Made by a program: the position numbers and the translations under genes. Below are positions 1 through 11,016 of a stretch of DNA of 64,000 nt, piece after piece. The stretch's first letter is position 1. Each line of letters starts with the position of its first letter. Location of the stretch: positions 2,170,001-2,234,000 of the forward strand of contig NC_016458.1 of NCBI RefSeq assembly GCF_000226115.1, given 5' to 3'. The notes beneath the pieces are model-generated. The model was not told where the DNA came from. It searched no databases and saw only the letters and a list, made by a program, of their open reading frames with translations. Source of the DNA: Thermothielavioides terrestris NRRL 8126. Lineage: Eukaryota; Ascomycota; Sordariomycetes; Sordariales; Chaetomiaceae.

Positions 1-2137
1 GGATGGAAAACGTCCGCGGCTGTCTTGGTGTAAACGTTGCTTCGATAACAAGCTGATCTAGGTAGTAGTTATGTTGATGATCAAGAGAGGCATGGACGGG
101 GGCGAGAGAGGGACAGCAATCTTTAACAACATGGTGATCGCAGGGCTGCAGCGCGCATCAGCAACTTGTCATCCGGACATGTTCCGCACATCTGTGCTCT
201 GTGGTTGCTCCCTCCGACCCGTCCAGTGTCTAGGCTCTTGGCGGAAACCTTCAGCAATGTAGATCGTCACCAGGAGGGTTCGCAACCGTCTTGGCTGTCC
301 TTGGGTCTTCGCCTCGTCCAGCGGCCTGCCTGCAAGTGGTCAGGATGCGGCTCGGCCACTGAGAGAGGCCGCACAGCGCTCTTCGCCATTGGCCGCGCAC
401 GCCAAGGCCAAGCCAAGCAAGCCACAGCAAAGCCAAGCCGTACATCTTCTCGGCATCGACGATCGAGGCCCGATACGGCAAGTGCCAAGAGCTACGGCAC
501 ACGAAACGTTCCAGGCATGTTCCGTTGGCTGAAGAGGACATGCGTTTCCCGCTTGTTACGCCAAGACTCCGAGGGAGCTACTGAGAGGCAGTGCCCTTGG
601 CGTCTCAGATATTTCGCCCAGCGTATCCGCACCGCTGAGCCATGAAGCCTGAGCTCTTCCTAAGGGCTTGACTTGGTTGGATGGGTAGCAGAAAGCAAGT
701 GACCCGATCGTCTGTCGGGAGACCCCAATTTTGGCGGTCGTCCGTAAGACATCGTACACCGCCGCCAAAGCACTTGTCAGTGCTGGTTGTATTCGTCTCA
801 AACAGTCAAAACCTGACAGTCCTTGGCGTCCGGCAAGAGACAGGGGCACAATTCACCACGTGTACACGTATTTAATTCAGATAACGAGCGGCGCTGTGGC
901 TGTTTGCTGAACGCTGTGTCATCGTGAGATACCTCGGTACTTGCGCAACTTGGGCCCATTGCCAAGCCATTGACAAAAGGAGACCGGACCGCCCGGACAG
1001 GAGATCGGGCATGTGGGGCTCTCACGGCGCCGGGGCCCGCCCGGCTCCGCTTGCTCCACCTTAACCCCGGACTCCACTCGGCGGACTGTGGCCTCGAGGG
1101 CCTGTACCTGAGTTGCAGTGTATGAACTCGAGTGATTGCTAGCACAAGTAGTAGAGGGCAAGCTGATGTCTCTGCTCAACTACCACCTCCCATTTTATCA
1201 CCCACCAATTCCTGTGGGGCAGGAACTACCAGAATGGCCCAGACTCCTTTCCGGCGTGGGTTCCTGCCGTCCAGGACAGAAGAGGGCTGCCGGGGGTCGC
1301 AATTTCCTTTCCAGTTTCCCGCAAATTCTCGAGCGCTGCTGGCCGCCATTCACATTTGTCTTGTCTTTTCTGTCCGGAGAGGAGTGTGGCTTCCCCCCCT
1401 GGAGCGGATTGACAGCCACGAAAGCAAGAACTGTATGATCGAGAGCAAACACGCTCAGGAAGCTTTGCCGCGTCCGCTTGTTCGGTCTCGATGGCATGTA
1501 GACACTCGCTCATACCACCACGATGGATGCAGATAATGTGTATTGGCTGGCGACCTTTCCTCAATCCAAATGCAGTCTCGATGCTGGGATCATACTTCAA
1601 GTTTTGTGTGCAAATTGGAAGACTGGATCTTGCTGCCTCGTCTCGAGACATGACGCCCAATGTCTGTGCTCCTACTTCCGGCGTACATAACGAACAGCGT
1701 CCATGGCACTTGCCCAACCTAAGCAGACGGTGTGTGATCAGGTAGCTGCCGCTTGGCAGCAGAGATGCCCCTTCCTCCTCTGCTGTCCATGCCGCTTGGG
1801 AGAGAATGGGACAGCCAGCAGTGTATAAAGTGGTGAACCTCTCCCACAACTCCCAGACCTGATCTTCTTCCTTTTCCAGCCCAATATTCGCTTCCGTTCC
1901 CATGGCCCCAGTATTGTTTTGCCCCCTGTCCTTCGCCTCTTTGCCCTGCCCCATGTCACTTCACGTCCCTTCCCCTTCCCCATCACAGCACATCCAGCGA
2001 CTCAGTTCCATGGCTGGTTAAAAGCCCTCCATCAATGGTCATCACAGTCGCTTCAGGGGAACGTAGCGGGGACCACCGCCATGACGTAAACCCCACCCAG
2101 CCGCCCATACAGCGGATTCTGCTAGATGAAAGATGTT

Positions 2138-2713
2138 CAAGTAGCTGGTGGGCTTCCAGGAATCCACTGGAAGCCTACCGTGCGATCCTGACGCCCCCAT
2201 GTCAGTGGTCTGATTGCGAACGAACTACATTCCCCTTTTTTCACTGGGATCATTGCTCGCAGCAGTGACTTGGAGAAGGAAAGTTTAAGGAGTTAGGAGT
2301 AATGCGCCGTTGGGAATGTGGCAAAAGGACGGGATGATGAGGGAGAGAGTGGGAGAGAGGTGGCGGGGGGAGGGGGGGGTAGGGCGATCCTCACCTGTGT
2401 TTGGATCGTGTATTTTTTTTTTTTTTTTTTTTTTCTTCCCAACGAGCCCCCAGTGCTGCCCAACAAACACGGGCTCAGCGAGACATCATCGCCCGGGAAT
2501 ACAGGTTAAAAGGTTGTCCTCTCAGGTTGCGGGTTTCCACGCCAGCTGTGCAAGTAGCTGGTGGGCTTCCAGGCTTTCTCGAACTGGAAGCTGTGTTTGG
2601 TGGTTGGCGGGACCTGGAGCCACCCACTCAGTAGATTTACCTGATGTATTGGGTGCTTGCTGGCCTCACGTGCTGCACTTGCAATTGTGACGACTGCTCG
2701 CTGCGGTGATTTC
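2138..2713 (+). repeat. Diverged direct repeat, two copies
   Basis: A 23-nt stretch starting CAAGTAGCTGGTGGGC is identical at 2138-2160 and 2551-2573. About 115-145 nt downstream of each copy lies a second shared block, TGCTCGC(A/T)GC(A/G)GTGA(C/T)TT, at 2254-2272 and 2695-2713. ACTGGAAGC also recurs between the blocks. The order is kept while the intervening sequence has diverged, which suggests an old duplication or two relics of one repeat family. The T-run at 2413-2434 lies between the copies. Confidence 0.6.
2413..2434 (+). repeat. Poly-T tract (22 nt)
   Basis: An uninterrupted run of 22 T lies in intergenic DNA. It could be a simple slippage tract or the poly-A tail of a minus-strand retroposed sequence. 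No flanking target duplication was seen. Confidence 0.8.
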
Positions 2714-3745
2714 CAGGTCACACAAGCGGCCAGAAACCGAACGAGCTGCCCGCATCTGCACGTGGAGATAAAGTTTGAACGTGACTCCGTACTAACAATG
2801 ACATTCACCGCTACCAGGTAGTGGTCAAAATGTACGATGGCCATGCATGATACAACTAGTCCGATATTCTTGGATCACGATGGCCAAGCTTGCTGGAATA
2901 CTAACGTTCATGTCATATCCAGTGTAGGAAACGTTGAGTCGAGGGCGTGTGGTGTCTGCTGAGTCAACAATTGCATCCATACATGAGGTGTATTCCGCAC
3001 AGCAAGGAGGGCGCCGAAGTCCAGCCTTCCGATGCCCTCCATGTTGAGCAGCACCGCTGAGCGCCAATCCTTCTCAACCAACATTCTGGCAGCCCAATGA
3101 GCCGGCACGGCTTCTCTCGACCAAGAGCTCTCGGCGAATCGCAGCCTGCAGCGACCCTCCATTCTGAACAGCGAGCCAGGATACTGATTTACATCTCGGC
3201 AGGCTCGCTCACTGGCTACTAGATTCTCACTGGTCAACGTCAGCAGCAAGCACGATGGATTCCTGCGGACTGCCCAGCACCGCCAGTGACACCACCAAAC
3301 CCCCTCTCCCGGCTCTGGTTACACAACAACCCCGTTCTCGCCTAGCTGATAGGGCGCTGCCACAGCCCATCCATTTAGGGCCTAGGGCGGTTTGCCTTGT
3401 CTCATAGCTTTCCTTCAGCTGGTTCTCACTTCGTCACCATCCGAGACGTCGAAGTCACCAAGCAGGCCCACGATCTGGGGGCTGAGCAGCTGAATGCGTC
3501 TTCTCTCTGTGATCCCTCCTCAGTCTCCACGGCTTTCCCCCCTCCCCCACCTCTCCGGAAGAGAGAGGATTGTTCCGGCGAGTCTGGCGGCGTTAGCTAT
3601 GGAGGTGAAGGCCCTCCCCGGCATGCAGCATGGCCCACGGATCCATAGGGCCCCAGGACCCCTCCCCGTGCCTGGCGGTTACACTGCGGGCTCCCCGAGC
3701 TCACCATGGGAGTGAACCTCAGACCAGGGAAAACAAGCCCAGCTC

Positions 3746-3752
3746 TATAAAG
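3746..3752 (+). promoter_or_regulatory. TATA-like box
   Basis: TATAAAG on the plus strand, about 117 nt upstream of the ATG at 3869. The distance suits a promoter with a short 5' leader. It is one reason to accept the downstream hypothetical gene. Confidence 0.45.
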
Positions 3753-3868
3753 GAGCCGATTCCCGGTGTTCTTCCCAAAGTCCATCCACCCTGCTCAGTT
3801 GAACTGCAATAGTATCCCAAGCTTGATGCCCCGTATTAGCCTGCTTGCAATACGTTTCCTCATCAGCA

Positions 3869-4621
3869 ATGTCTCCCCACGCCCCTACCTTCGTCCATGG
3901 CAGTCACCTGGCAGCCGCGGCCGCCCTTCTGCTCGCCGGCTGGGCAATTGGGCTTCTTGTCTCTCGCCTTCGCCGGCCCATAACTGCAGCTACGGTTACA
4001 GGTATGCTCGCCTCGAACCACTCCTCGCCCACCACAAGCCCAAGCACCAGCGGTATCAGCGTTTCTAACCTCCACGAAGCAGCACGACAACAACAACTCC
4101 ACCCCGAGCCAACCTTTGCCATTGATAAATCCCGTCCCACATGTGCGGGAGAAGCAGCCCCCTCAACGACTGCACCCACAACCGCAACCAAACCCATCCC
4201 AATCCCCGCTTCCCCCATGAACATGCACAAGAACCAGAACCAGAACCCGACCACGCTTACGAACCTAGACCTGTACAACACGCCTTCAACCTCATCATCA
4301 ATATCATTATCATCATCAGTGTCGTCCCCAGCATCAGCATCAGCATCAGGAATACCAGGATCCACGACGACCCCCGCGGCCCTCTTCCCCTGGCGCCGCG
4401 CCACGTCCTTGCCCTCCTTCAACCCCGCCCACCGCGCCAGCGTGTCCGACTCAGTGCTGGCCCGCAAGGGCTCCCCCGCGTGTGGGGCGCGGCGCTGTCC
4501 CGACGAGGCGGCCTGCGGTAGCGGCGGCGGCGGCAGTGGCGGCAGTGGCGCCGGGTCGATCCCTCGCGAGTCGGTGCTCGCTGGGGTCGGGGGGCAGTTT
4601 AAGGGTGTGGGGGGTTGTTAG
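3869..4621 (+). CDS. Hypothetical membrane-anchored protein
   Basis: I do not recognise this protein. It opens with a hydrophobic segment (about residues 12-32, rich in Ala/Leu) followed by basic SRLRRP, as expected of a single N-terminal membrane anchor with the remainder on one side. The rest is low-complexity and rich in Thr, Ser and Pro, with a Gly-rich stretch near the C terminus. The ATG at 3869 is the first in frame; the open frame upstream begins with a non-ATG codon. A convincing intron lies at 4002-4082: donor GTATGC, a CTAAC branch-like site and acceptor GCAG. Its 81 nt is a multiple of three and contains no stop. The protein is therefore 250 aa unspliced or 223 aa spliced. A TATA-like box 117 nt upstream supports transcription. 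This could still be a spurious frame. Confidence 0.5.
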   Translation: MSPHAPTFVHGSHLAAAAALLLAGWAIGLLVSRLRRPITAATVTGMLASNHSSPTTSPSTSGISVSNLHEAARQQQLHPEPTFAIDKSRPTCAGEAAPSTTAPTTATKPIPIPASPMNMHKNQNQNPTTLTNLDLYNTPSTSSSISLSSSVSSPASASASGIPGSTTTPAALFPWRRATSLPSFNPAHRASVSDSVLARKGSPACGARRCPDEAACGSGGGGSGGSGAGSIPRESVLAGVGGQFKGVGGC

Positions 4622-5251
4622 TGGTGGTGGCGGTGGCGGTGGCCAGGGTAAGGCAAGGGGGTGTGGGAGGGAGGGGACGTGGGAGTGGTAGTGACAGGTG
4701 GTGAGGATAGGGCTGTGGGTGTGGATTAGGGTGCTGCTTTCTACTACGTATGAGCCGCAGGAGCGTACAAGAGGAGAAATGGACGGGTCGTGGACAGCGA
4801 GAGTCGGTTGGCGGGTTTTACACGGGGCTCCTTGCTCAGGGGGGTAGTGATGCACTGACGGGAGATGGATAGGGGATACACAAAAACGGCGTGGTGTGGT
4901 CTGGGCTGGTTGGTGAGTGGGTGTTTTTGGATATAGATCTTTGCTACGATCTTATTTTCTCGGATTAGATAAACATCTCAGCTCTCGGCCCTCCACACCG
5001 TTGATATTGGGCGAGGATTGGGCTACACCGTTGTAGAACGCCTCTCAGTAGACCAACACTGGAACCTTGGCCTGGAAAGTAGCACAGACAGATCCCTCGG
5101 AGCATGCTTGTCTTCTGATGCAGCCCACACCGCATTAGCAAACAGGTGCATGTACCACGCTCAGCCAACAATGAACCGGTCGTTCTCTCTATGTACTCCG
5201 TCCACCGATCACCTCCATCATTCCATCACCGGTTTCCGCGCCTCAACATCA
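4622..5251. other. Intergenic region
   Basis: This lies between the hypothetical membrane protein (+) and the DUF4267-like gene (-), which converge. The first part is strongly G-rich on the plus strand (GTGGTGGCGGTGGCGG and similar). No gene is seen. Confidence 0.6.
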
Positions 5252-5623
5252 TCACCAGCTCGCCCTCCACAACGCCCACGCCCCGAAGAGCACGCCTGCG
5301 CTCCAATGACCGAACGCCTTGCCGCGGAGCGCTCCTCCGAAGTTCCACACCACAACCCCGTCCGCCAGCGCGACGAGACCCAAGATGCCCGCCATGGCGG
5401 TGACGGCGCCGTCAAAGCCGCGGTACTGCAGCGCAAACAGGGCCAGGCCGTAGCTGGTCTCGCGGATGCCCTTGAGGTGGATGAGCGGCGACGGGCGGCC
5501 GCCGGCGGGAAGCGGGAGCCCGAAGCGCGGGTGCTCGGCGGCGGGGCGCAGGAAGCTGTGCAGGCCGAGGGCGCAGCAGAGGGCGGCGGCGAGGTAGGCG
5601 GGGATAGGTGAGAGGGCGGCCAT
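5252..5623 (-). CDS. DUF4267-like small membrane protein
   Basis: A 123-residue protein read from the ATG at complement 5623 to the stop at 5252. It begins MAALSPIPAYLAAALCCALG and carries about four hydrophobic segments, with the conserved KGIRETSYGLALFALQ stretch near the middle and GKAFGHW near the end. This layout matches the DUF4267 family of small fungal integral membrane proteins, whose function is unknown. The open frame continues upstream to 5800, but those 59 codons do not resemble the family and the length from 5623 is typical. There is no intron. It faces the hypothetical gene at 3869, and the 2.3-kb region behind it separates it from ppn1. Family assignment is from memory of the motif pattern. 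Confidence 0.75.
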   Translation of the reverse strand: MAALSPIPAYLAAALCCALGLHSFLRPAAEHPRFGLPLPAGGRPSPLIHLKGIRETSYGLALFALQYRGFDGAVTAMAGILGLVALADGVVVWNFGGALRGKAFGHWSAGVLFGAWALWRASW

Positions 5624-7922
5624 TGTTGCTTGGTTTGTGGTTTGGGCAGGGAGGTGAGGTATTACCGAGGTGTTGAGGGCGAGGGAGTAGAGTCCTCCTC
5701 GTTGACGTATCTGGTGGACAATATCGACGGGATCTATGCACCGGCCGGAACGAAGAGCGGTGTTGTAGACTGCGTCCGCCGGGCTCGTGACGGCCCTCAA
5801 CCGGAATCTGAAGTTCTTGGGTCCTCCGGGAAGCTCGGCATCGACTCCTGCTCCCGGGATTCTGAATCCTAGCGCGGCTGGCGGAGCCCGTTAAGCATTC
5901 CCAAGAAAGAAAAGGGTATAAAATACGTGTGTATGAATTGTGGTGTGGCCAGCGGCGCCGCGCACGCAGAGATTCAGAATCCCAGGAGAACGTGAGGTGA
6001 AGTGGAGGTATCGAAGGTGAGGGGTACCTTAGCTTCCTCGTTTCTCGCTGACGCGGACGGAAGACCCCTGACATAACGTAAGATGGTCATGGTGTTGACC
6101 TGGGAATAAACCGGAGCCCAAGCTGTTTGATGTGGCCGTGAAGCAAACAATTCACATAGTGCTGGGTGGTAGCTTGCTGGGTATGAGGTGGCAGAATAAA
6201 CTGCGATCACTCCCGAGCAGGAACAGTCTATTTCCGTCTTGAGATCATCATCCAGCACAGCCAAAGTTTTTAGGGTGTCTTGTCTGCTGGCTCTACCCTA
6301 CAGAGTATTTGAGCACGCGACACTCGATGGTTGGGCAAGTGTCTCGGAGCGATTGTTGAACACCTGGGATGTGGAGGGTGTGCCATGACGAGGAGGCTTG
6401 AGGATCAAGCAAAGGACGGACGTAGGGCCTCGGCGGAAATTGGGAAGCCTGGTATCAACACTCAGCTGGCAGGCTGCAGCGCGGGTTGGAGATGCTGCGC
6501 TTGTTGCCTGCCACGTCGAAGGTGAAATGTCGCCGGCTTACATAGGAAAGCGTCAGGCCGAAGCGCTCAGGATTCCCTCAAACAGACGGCTGGTCGATCT
6601 AGCAACTAGCTAAGAGCAATCATGGGACACAGGGAAAAGTAGTCCTTAGATGCGGCGCTGGTTGCGGACCAATGTATTCTGAGGAGAAAGGAAAAAGACA
6701 GAATGGAAGCACAGAACCATCTCGAAAAATTTCTGGGACGAGCGAAGTCCGATACAGTGCGCAGATCCGCAGCCGCGCGCCGCACACTGTACGAGAGGCT
6801 GCTGCGAGTGCTGATCCTTCGGTGTCAGGTGCCTGGCTCTGTCGGCCGCGGCAGATGACACCTCCTGCCGCCTGGTCCCAACCGTGGCCAGACAACTTGA
6901 CTACGCCGAAGAACCGAGAGAGTTGCTGTACCAAACAGCGAAAGAGGACAGAGAGATGAACGGCCCGTCCGTAAGTTTACGGTGTACGACACTGATGGAG
7001 CAGCCAGTTCGGACGCTTTCCCTGCTGCCAGCTGACCCTGGCTCGCATGCTGGGACAAGCCGGCGAACACCGACGTTAGCCTCTGATGTCTATGACGCTC
7101 AACTTCCGACTTGGAAATCACGGCAAGAAAGACATGTTGCACCCGCTGTGTCGTGTGCCCCCGTTTTCGCCCACAGAGCAACCCACATGTCTCAATCTTG
7201 CCTCTGGCGCAAACCGGGCCGTGGGCGATGTGGCCAACACGTGGGGACGATGCTGAACGGACATTGGCCGCCTCGACGCATCTTCAGCCTTCGCATCGAG
7301 GGCCTGCAGTGAGCAGCTGCGTTTCGGCCGAGCAATGCCATGTGATGCGGCCACGGCAAAGTTAACTTCGTGATCCGTACGGAGTAGCAATGAAAACACA
7401 GTCAGCCGATCCTGATCGGTCACCGCCGTGGGCTGTGACCGCCCGGGGTAGGCCAACAAGGTGCTGCGTATCAAAGTATTCCGTGGATATATACCTGACC
7501 CGCTGCCCATGTGCCTTTCGACGCTGCATTAAAGGAGGTTTGGATCCGCTTGCCGCCACGGCGCTGTGATTGACACGACCACGGGCAGTTGAGTCGTTCG
7601 AGAACTCGCCATTCTGAGACTTGACTACTGTGTTCAGTAACTCGCCGGTGCGGCCACTCGGGTGTGGCTCTACCTGGATCCTTGGAGACGGGAAGCCGAA
7701 AGGGCCAGGGTCTGCCCAGTACCTGCCCAAGGCGCACCGCAGCGCCCAAACGTCGACCGGTTTCTTCGATTTCGATCCTGTTCTCTCTTTCGCAAGGAGT
7801 GCGGCGATGTAAAGGCATGCCCGGCGTCATATACAGCTTCTGCCGGGCGCCCACCGATTTTTTTCTGATTTTCGTTTCGCTCCTTTTCACCCGTTTCTCT
7901 GCGCTCTAGCCGGGGCTGCCTG
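5624..7922. other. Intergenic region, divergent promoters
   Basis: This 2.3-kb interval lies between the divergent DUF4267-like gene (-) and ppn1 (+). A TATA-like TATAAAA is at 5917-5923 on the plus strand with no gene close behind it. A TCCGTACGGAGTA palindrome is near 7374-7386. Open frames here are short and unconvincing. Confidence 0.55.
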
Positions 7923-10118
7923 ATGGCTCTCGGACGCGTTTTGGCTCTGGCGCTGCTGTGTCATGGCGTCATTTCCGGCCCGGCGGGGGTTGCACTCTCC
8001 GCCCAGAGGAAGCTGCACGGCAGGTTCCTGCATATCACAGGTGCGTTGCCCCTCATCAGCATCCAGCCTCCTTTTCAAGGGGCTTGGCAAGAACCCATGG
8101 CTGAATCAACGGACTGAACGAACGACTGACGATTGGAACCGCCTGCGACAGACATCCATCCAGACGCCTACTACAAGGTGCACTCGTCGACCGACGAAGA
8201 TGGCGCGTGCCACAGGGGCAAGGGGCCGGCCGGCCCGTACGGCGCCGAGACGACCGACTGCGACAGCCCGTTCTCGCTCGTGAATGCGACGTTCGACTGG
8301 ATCGCCGCGAATCTCAGGGACACGATCGATTTCGTCGTCTGGACCGGCGACAGCGCCCGCCACGATGGCGACGAGCGGCTGCCCCGCGACGCCGACCAGG
8401 TGCTGGGCACCAACACGTGGATCGCCGACAAGTTCGCCGACCTGTTCGCCAACGCGGAGGGCAAGGGCCTGACCATCCCCGTCGTGCCCACGCTCGGAAA
8501 CAATGACATCCTACCGCACAATATCCTGCTGCCGGGCCCCAACAAGTGGTTGAAGCACTACTCGCACATCTGGCGCCACTTCATTCCGGAGGAGCAGCGC
8601 CACAGTTTCGAGTTCGGCGGATGGTTCGATGTCGAGGTCATCCCCGACAAGCTGGCCGTCTTCAGCTTGAATACGTTGTACTTCTTCGACCGTAACGCCG
8701 GCGTCGACGGCTGCGCGAACCCCCAGGAGCCGGGATACAAGCAGATGGAATGGCTACGGGTGCAGCTGCAGTTTCTGCGCGAGCGCGGCATGAAAGCTAT
8801 CCTCATAGGCCACGTGCCCCCGGCCCGGACGGAAAGCAAGAAGCTGTGGGACGAGACATGCTGGCAGAAGTACTCGCTCTGGATGCACCAGTTCCGAGAC
8901 GTCGTGGTCGCTGGTCTCTACGGGCACATGAACATCGACCACTTCCTCATCCACGACAAGGATGAGATCGACATTGCCGCGCTGTCTGGCTCGTCCGAGC
9001 TTGGCGCTCGCGTGGCGATGGAGGATGAGCTGTCGGTGATGTCGGCGTCTGACTACCTGGTGGAGCTGCGCAACCGCTGGTCGAAGCTGACGCCGCCGCC
9101 CGGCAAGCGGGGAGAGGTGGCCAAGGACGGGAAGAGGAAAAAAGGCAAGAAGGTCAAGGACCCCTGGGGCGAGCGCTATCACCTTTCCCTGGTCAGCCCC
9201 AGTGTCGTGCCGAACTACTTCCCAACCCTGCGCGTGCTCGAATACAACATCACGGGGCTAGAAGACGCGCCTGTGTGGAAGGGCGCCTTGACAGGCGTCT
9301 CCCGGGCCGTTGCTGACGAGGAGGCCTCATCTCAGAAACACCTCGAACTGCGCGACCTTTCAGGTGAAACGGACGTGGACGACACAACCCTGACCAAGAA
9401 GAAGAAAAAGAAGAACAAGAAGCCCAAAAAGACACCGCCACATGACCCGGAGCTGCACATCCCCGAACCGCCCTCCAAGTCTTCCCCTCCGGGACCCGCC
9501 TACTCCCCTCAACCGCTCACCCTGACCGGATACACGCAATATTTTGCCAACTTAACCCGCATCAACAACCTCAGCCTCACCGACCTCAGCACCAGCACCA
9601 GCGCCCGCCCCGCAGTGATAACTTTCAATGAGCAAGACGCGGGCGAGAGCGGAAGCGAAGACCGGCGCGGCGGCTGGCGCGACTGGCTGCTCCGCTGGCG
9701 CAGCGGCAAGCACGGCGGCAAGAAGCCGGCCTCGCCGCACCCGCCGCGGCCGCGCGAGTTCGCGTTCGAGGTCGAGTACAGCACGTTCGACGACCGCGTG
9801 TACCGGCTGGACGACCTGACGGTGAACAGCTTCGTCGACCTGGCGGTGCGGATCGGGGAGCGGGTTGGTGCGAAGGGGGCGGAGGTTGGGAGTTCTTCGG
9901 AGGACGAGGAGGAGGAGGAGGACGAGGACGAGGACGACGACCAGGAAAGTGACGTTGAGAGTGATGGGGATGTGGAGACAGAAAAGAAGAAGAAGAAGGC
10001 GAAAAAAGGAGGGAAGAAGGGCAGCAAAAAGAGGAAGCTAAACAAGACGTGGTTGCATTTCCTGCGGCATGCGTTTGTTGGGACGCTGGAGGAGGATGAG
10101 CTTAAAAAGCTGTATTAA
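7923..10118 (+). CDS. PPN1: Endopolyphosphatase Ppn1
   Basis: Vacuolar endopolyphosphatase cleaving inside inorganic polyphosphate chains; a calcineurin-like metallophosphoesterase. Exon 1 is 7923-8040 and exon 2 is 8152-10118, giving 694 aa, close to the yeast protein's length. The 111-nt intron (GTGCGT...CTGAC...ACAG) splits the codon for Asp40 of the DIH metal-binding motif, so splicing is needed to build the active site. Residues 1-25 form a hydrophobic signal anchor, as in yeast Ppn1, a type II membrane protein. Metal-site motifs in order: DIH (D40, H42), WTGD (D106), GNND (about 156), GHVPP (H260) and GHMNIDH (about 298-302). Two lysine-rich stretches follow the catalytic domain, and near the C terminus Ser and Asp/Glu runs precede a Lys-rich block. 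Yeast Ppn1 is proteolytically activated; that is not visible here. Confidence 0.93.
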
Positions 10119-11016
10119 GTAAGGGCTCTCTCTGCATCGGGCTGGCTAGATGGCGGATACATCGTCGAGCATTTTCTGGCGTTGGGGAGCGGCATATGGC
10201 ATGGCATTGGGCTTTTGGATGGTCTGGCGATCATAGCGCGGCGATGTCACTTGAACAGCATGTAGATGAGGAGGGGATGCAACGATCATGTACTTGCGGG
10301 ATAGATATGCTGAATTATGAGTGACGGTTTGGCTAACATCAGGGTACGAGTTACACTTGCCTGGCGGGACTCGACCTGGTCATCTCTCTGGGTGACGTTA
10401 CACACATGCACACATCCACATGTCAAGATGTTCCTGGCATTGTGTTCTGTTCATAATTAAGGAGCGTGTCCCCCGCCTCGTCCGCAGCAGCAGCGAGCCC
10501 AGCCCAACCCACAATACTGCAAGTTCTGCAGAGTTGTAGAACGGAGGGTTCGACAAACTCGCCAGCGGATGGGACTTTTTCTGAAACAACCTACATAGGT
10601 TGGATTCTGTTCTCTTCACCCAGTGGCCGATGATGACAACATATCCTGCGGGGATGCTGAGGCCCAGGCACGGTCGAAAGTTTTCCATCCACGATGGACG
10701 GATTTGTTCTGTTCTGGCTGATGACCACCTCAGGTGCTGGATGCTCTCGCCAAGCTTGCCCGAGGCGGCTGGGCTGGAAGACAGGCAAGTTCAGGTAGCC
10801 TGCCAAGAACCAGCACACCCAGGAACATCCTGGAAGCTCAGGTAATTTACCTACACTAACACGAGCTGGCCAATGTTATCTTATCGAACCGTGTCCTGTC
10901 TCATTTCCCACTCGCAACCGCCAAACCAACACGCGACTCCCTACCTTTGGTACTTTTCCCCTGCATCACCTCTTCCGTCGCCGCAAATGCCATAGCCAGC
11001 AGCGATAACGGAGCCA
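10119..11016. other. Intergenic region
   Basis: The 3' flank of ppn1 and the upstream region of the deacetylase gene. A direct CACACATGCACACATCCACATG-like stretch is near 10400. No gene is seen. Confidence 0.6.

Larger units (their letters stand above)
1..3868. other. Gene-poor stretch
   Basis: No coding region here can be supported. The longest open frame (complement 1226-1954, 242 codons from an ATG) has no recognisable domain or splice partner. Visible contents are a 22-nt T-run near 2413-2434, a diverged direct repeat (copies near 2138-2272 and 2551-2713), and a TATA-like box at 3746 that probably belongs to the gene starting at 3869. Confidence 0.6.

Noticed and set aside
1226..1954. 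242-codon open frame on the minus strand from an ATG
   Set aside because: No recognisable domain, no splice partner and composition like its surroundings; probably chance.
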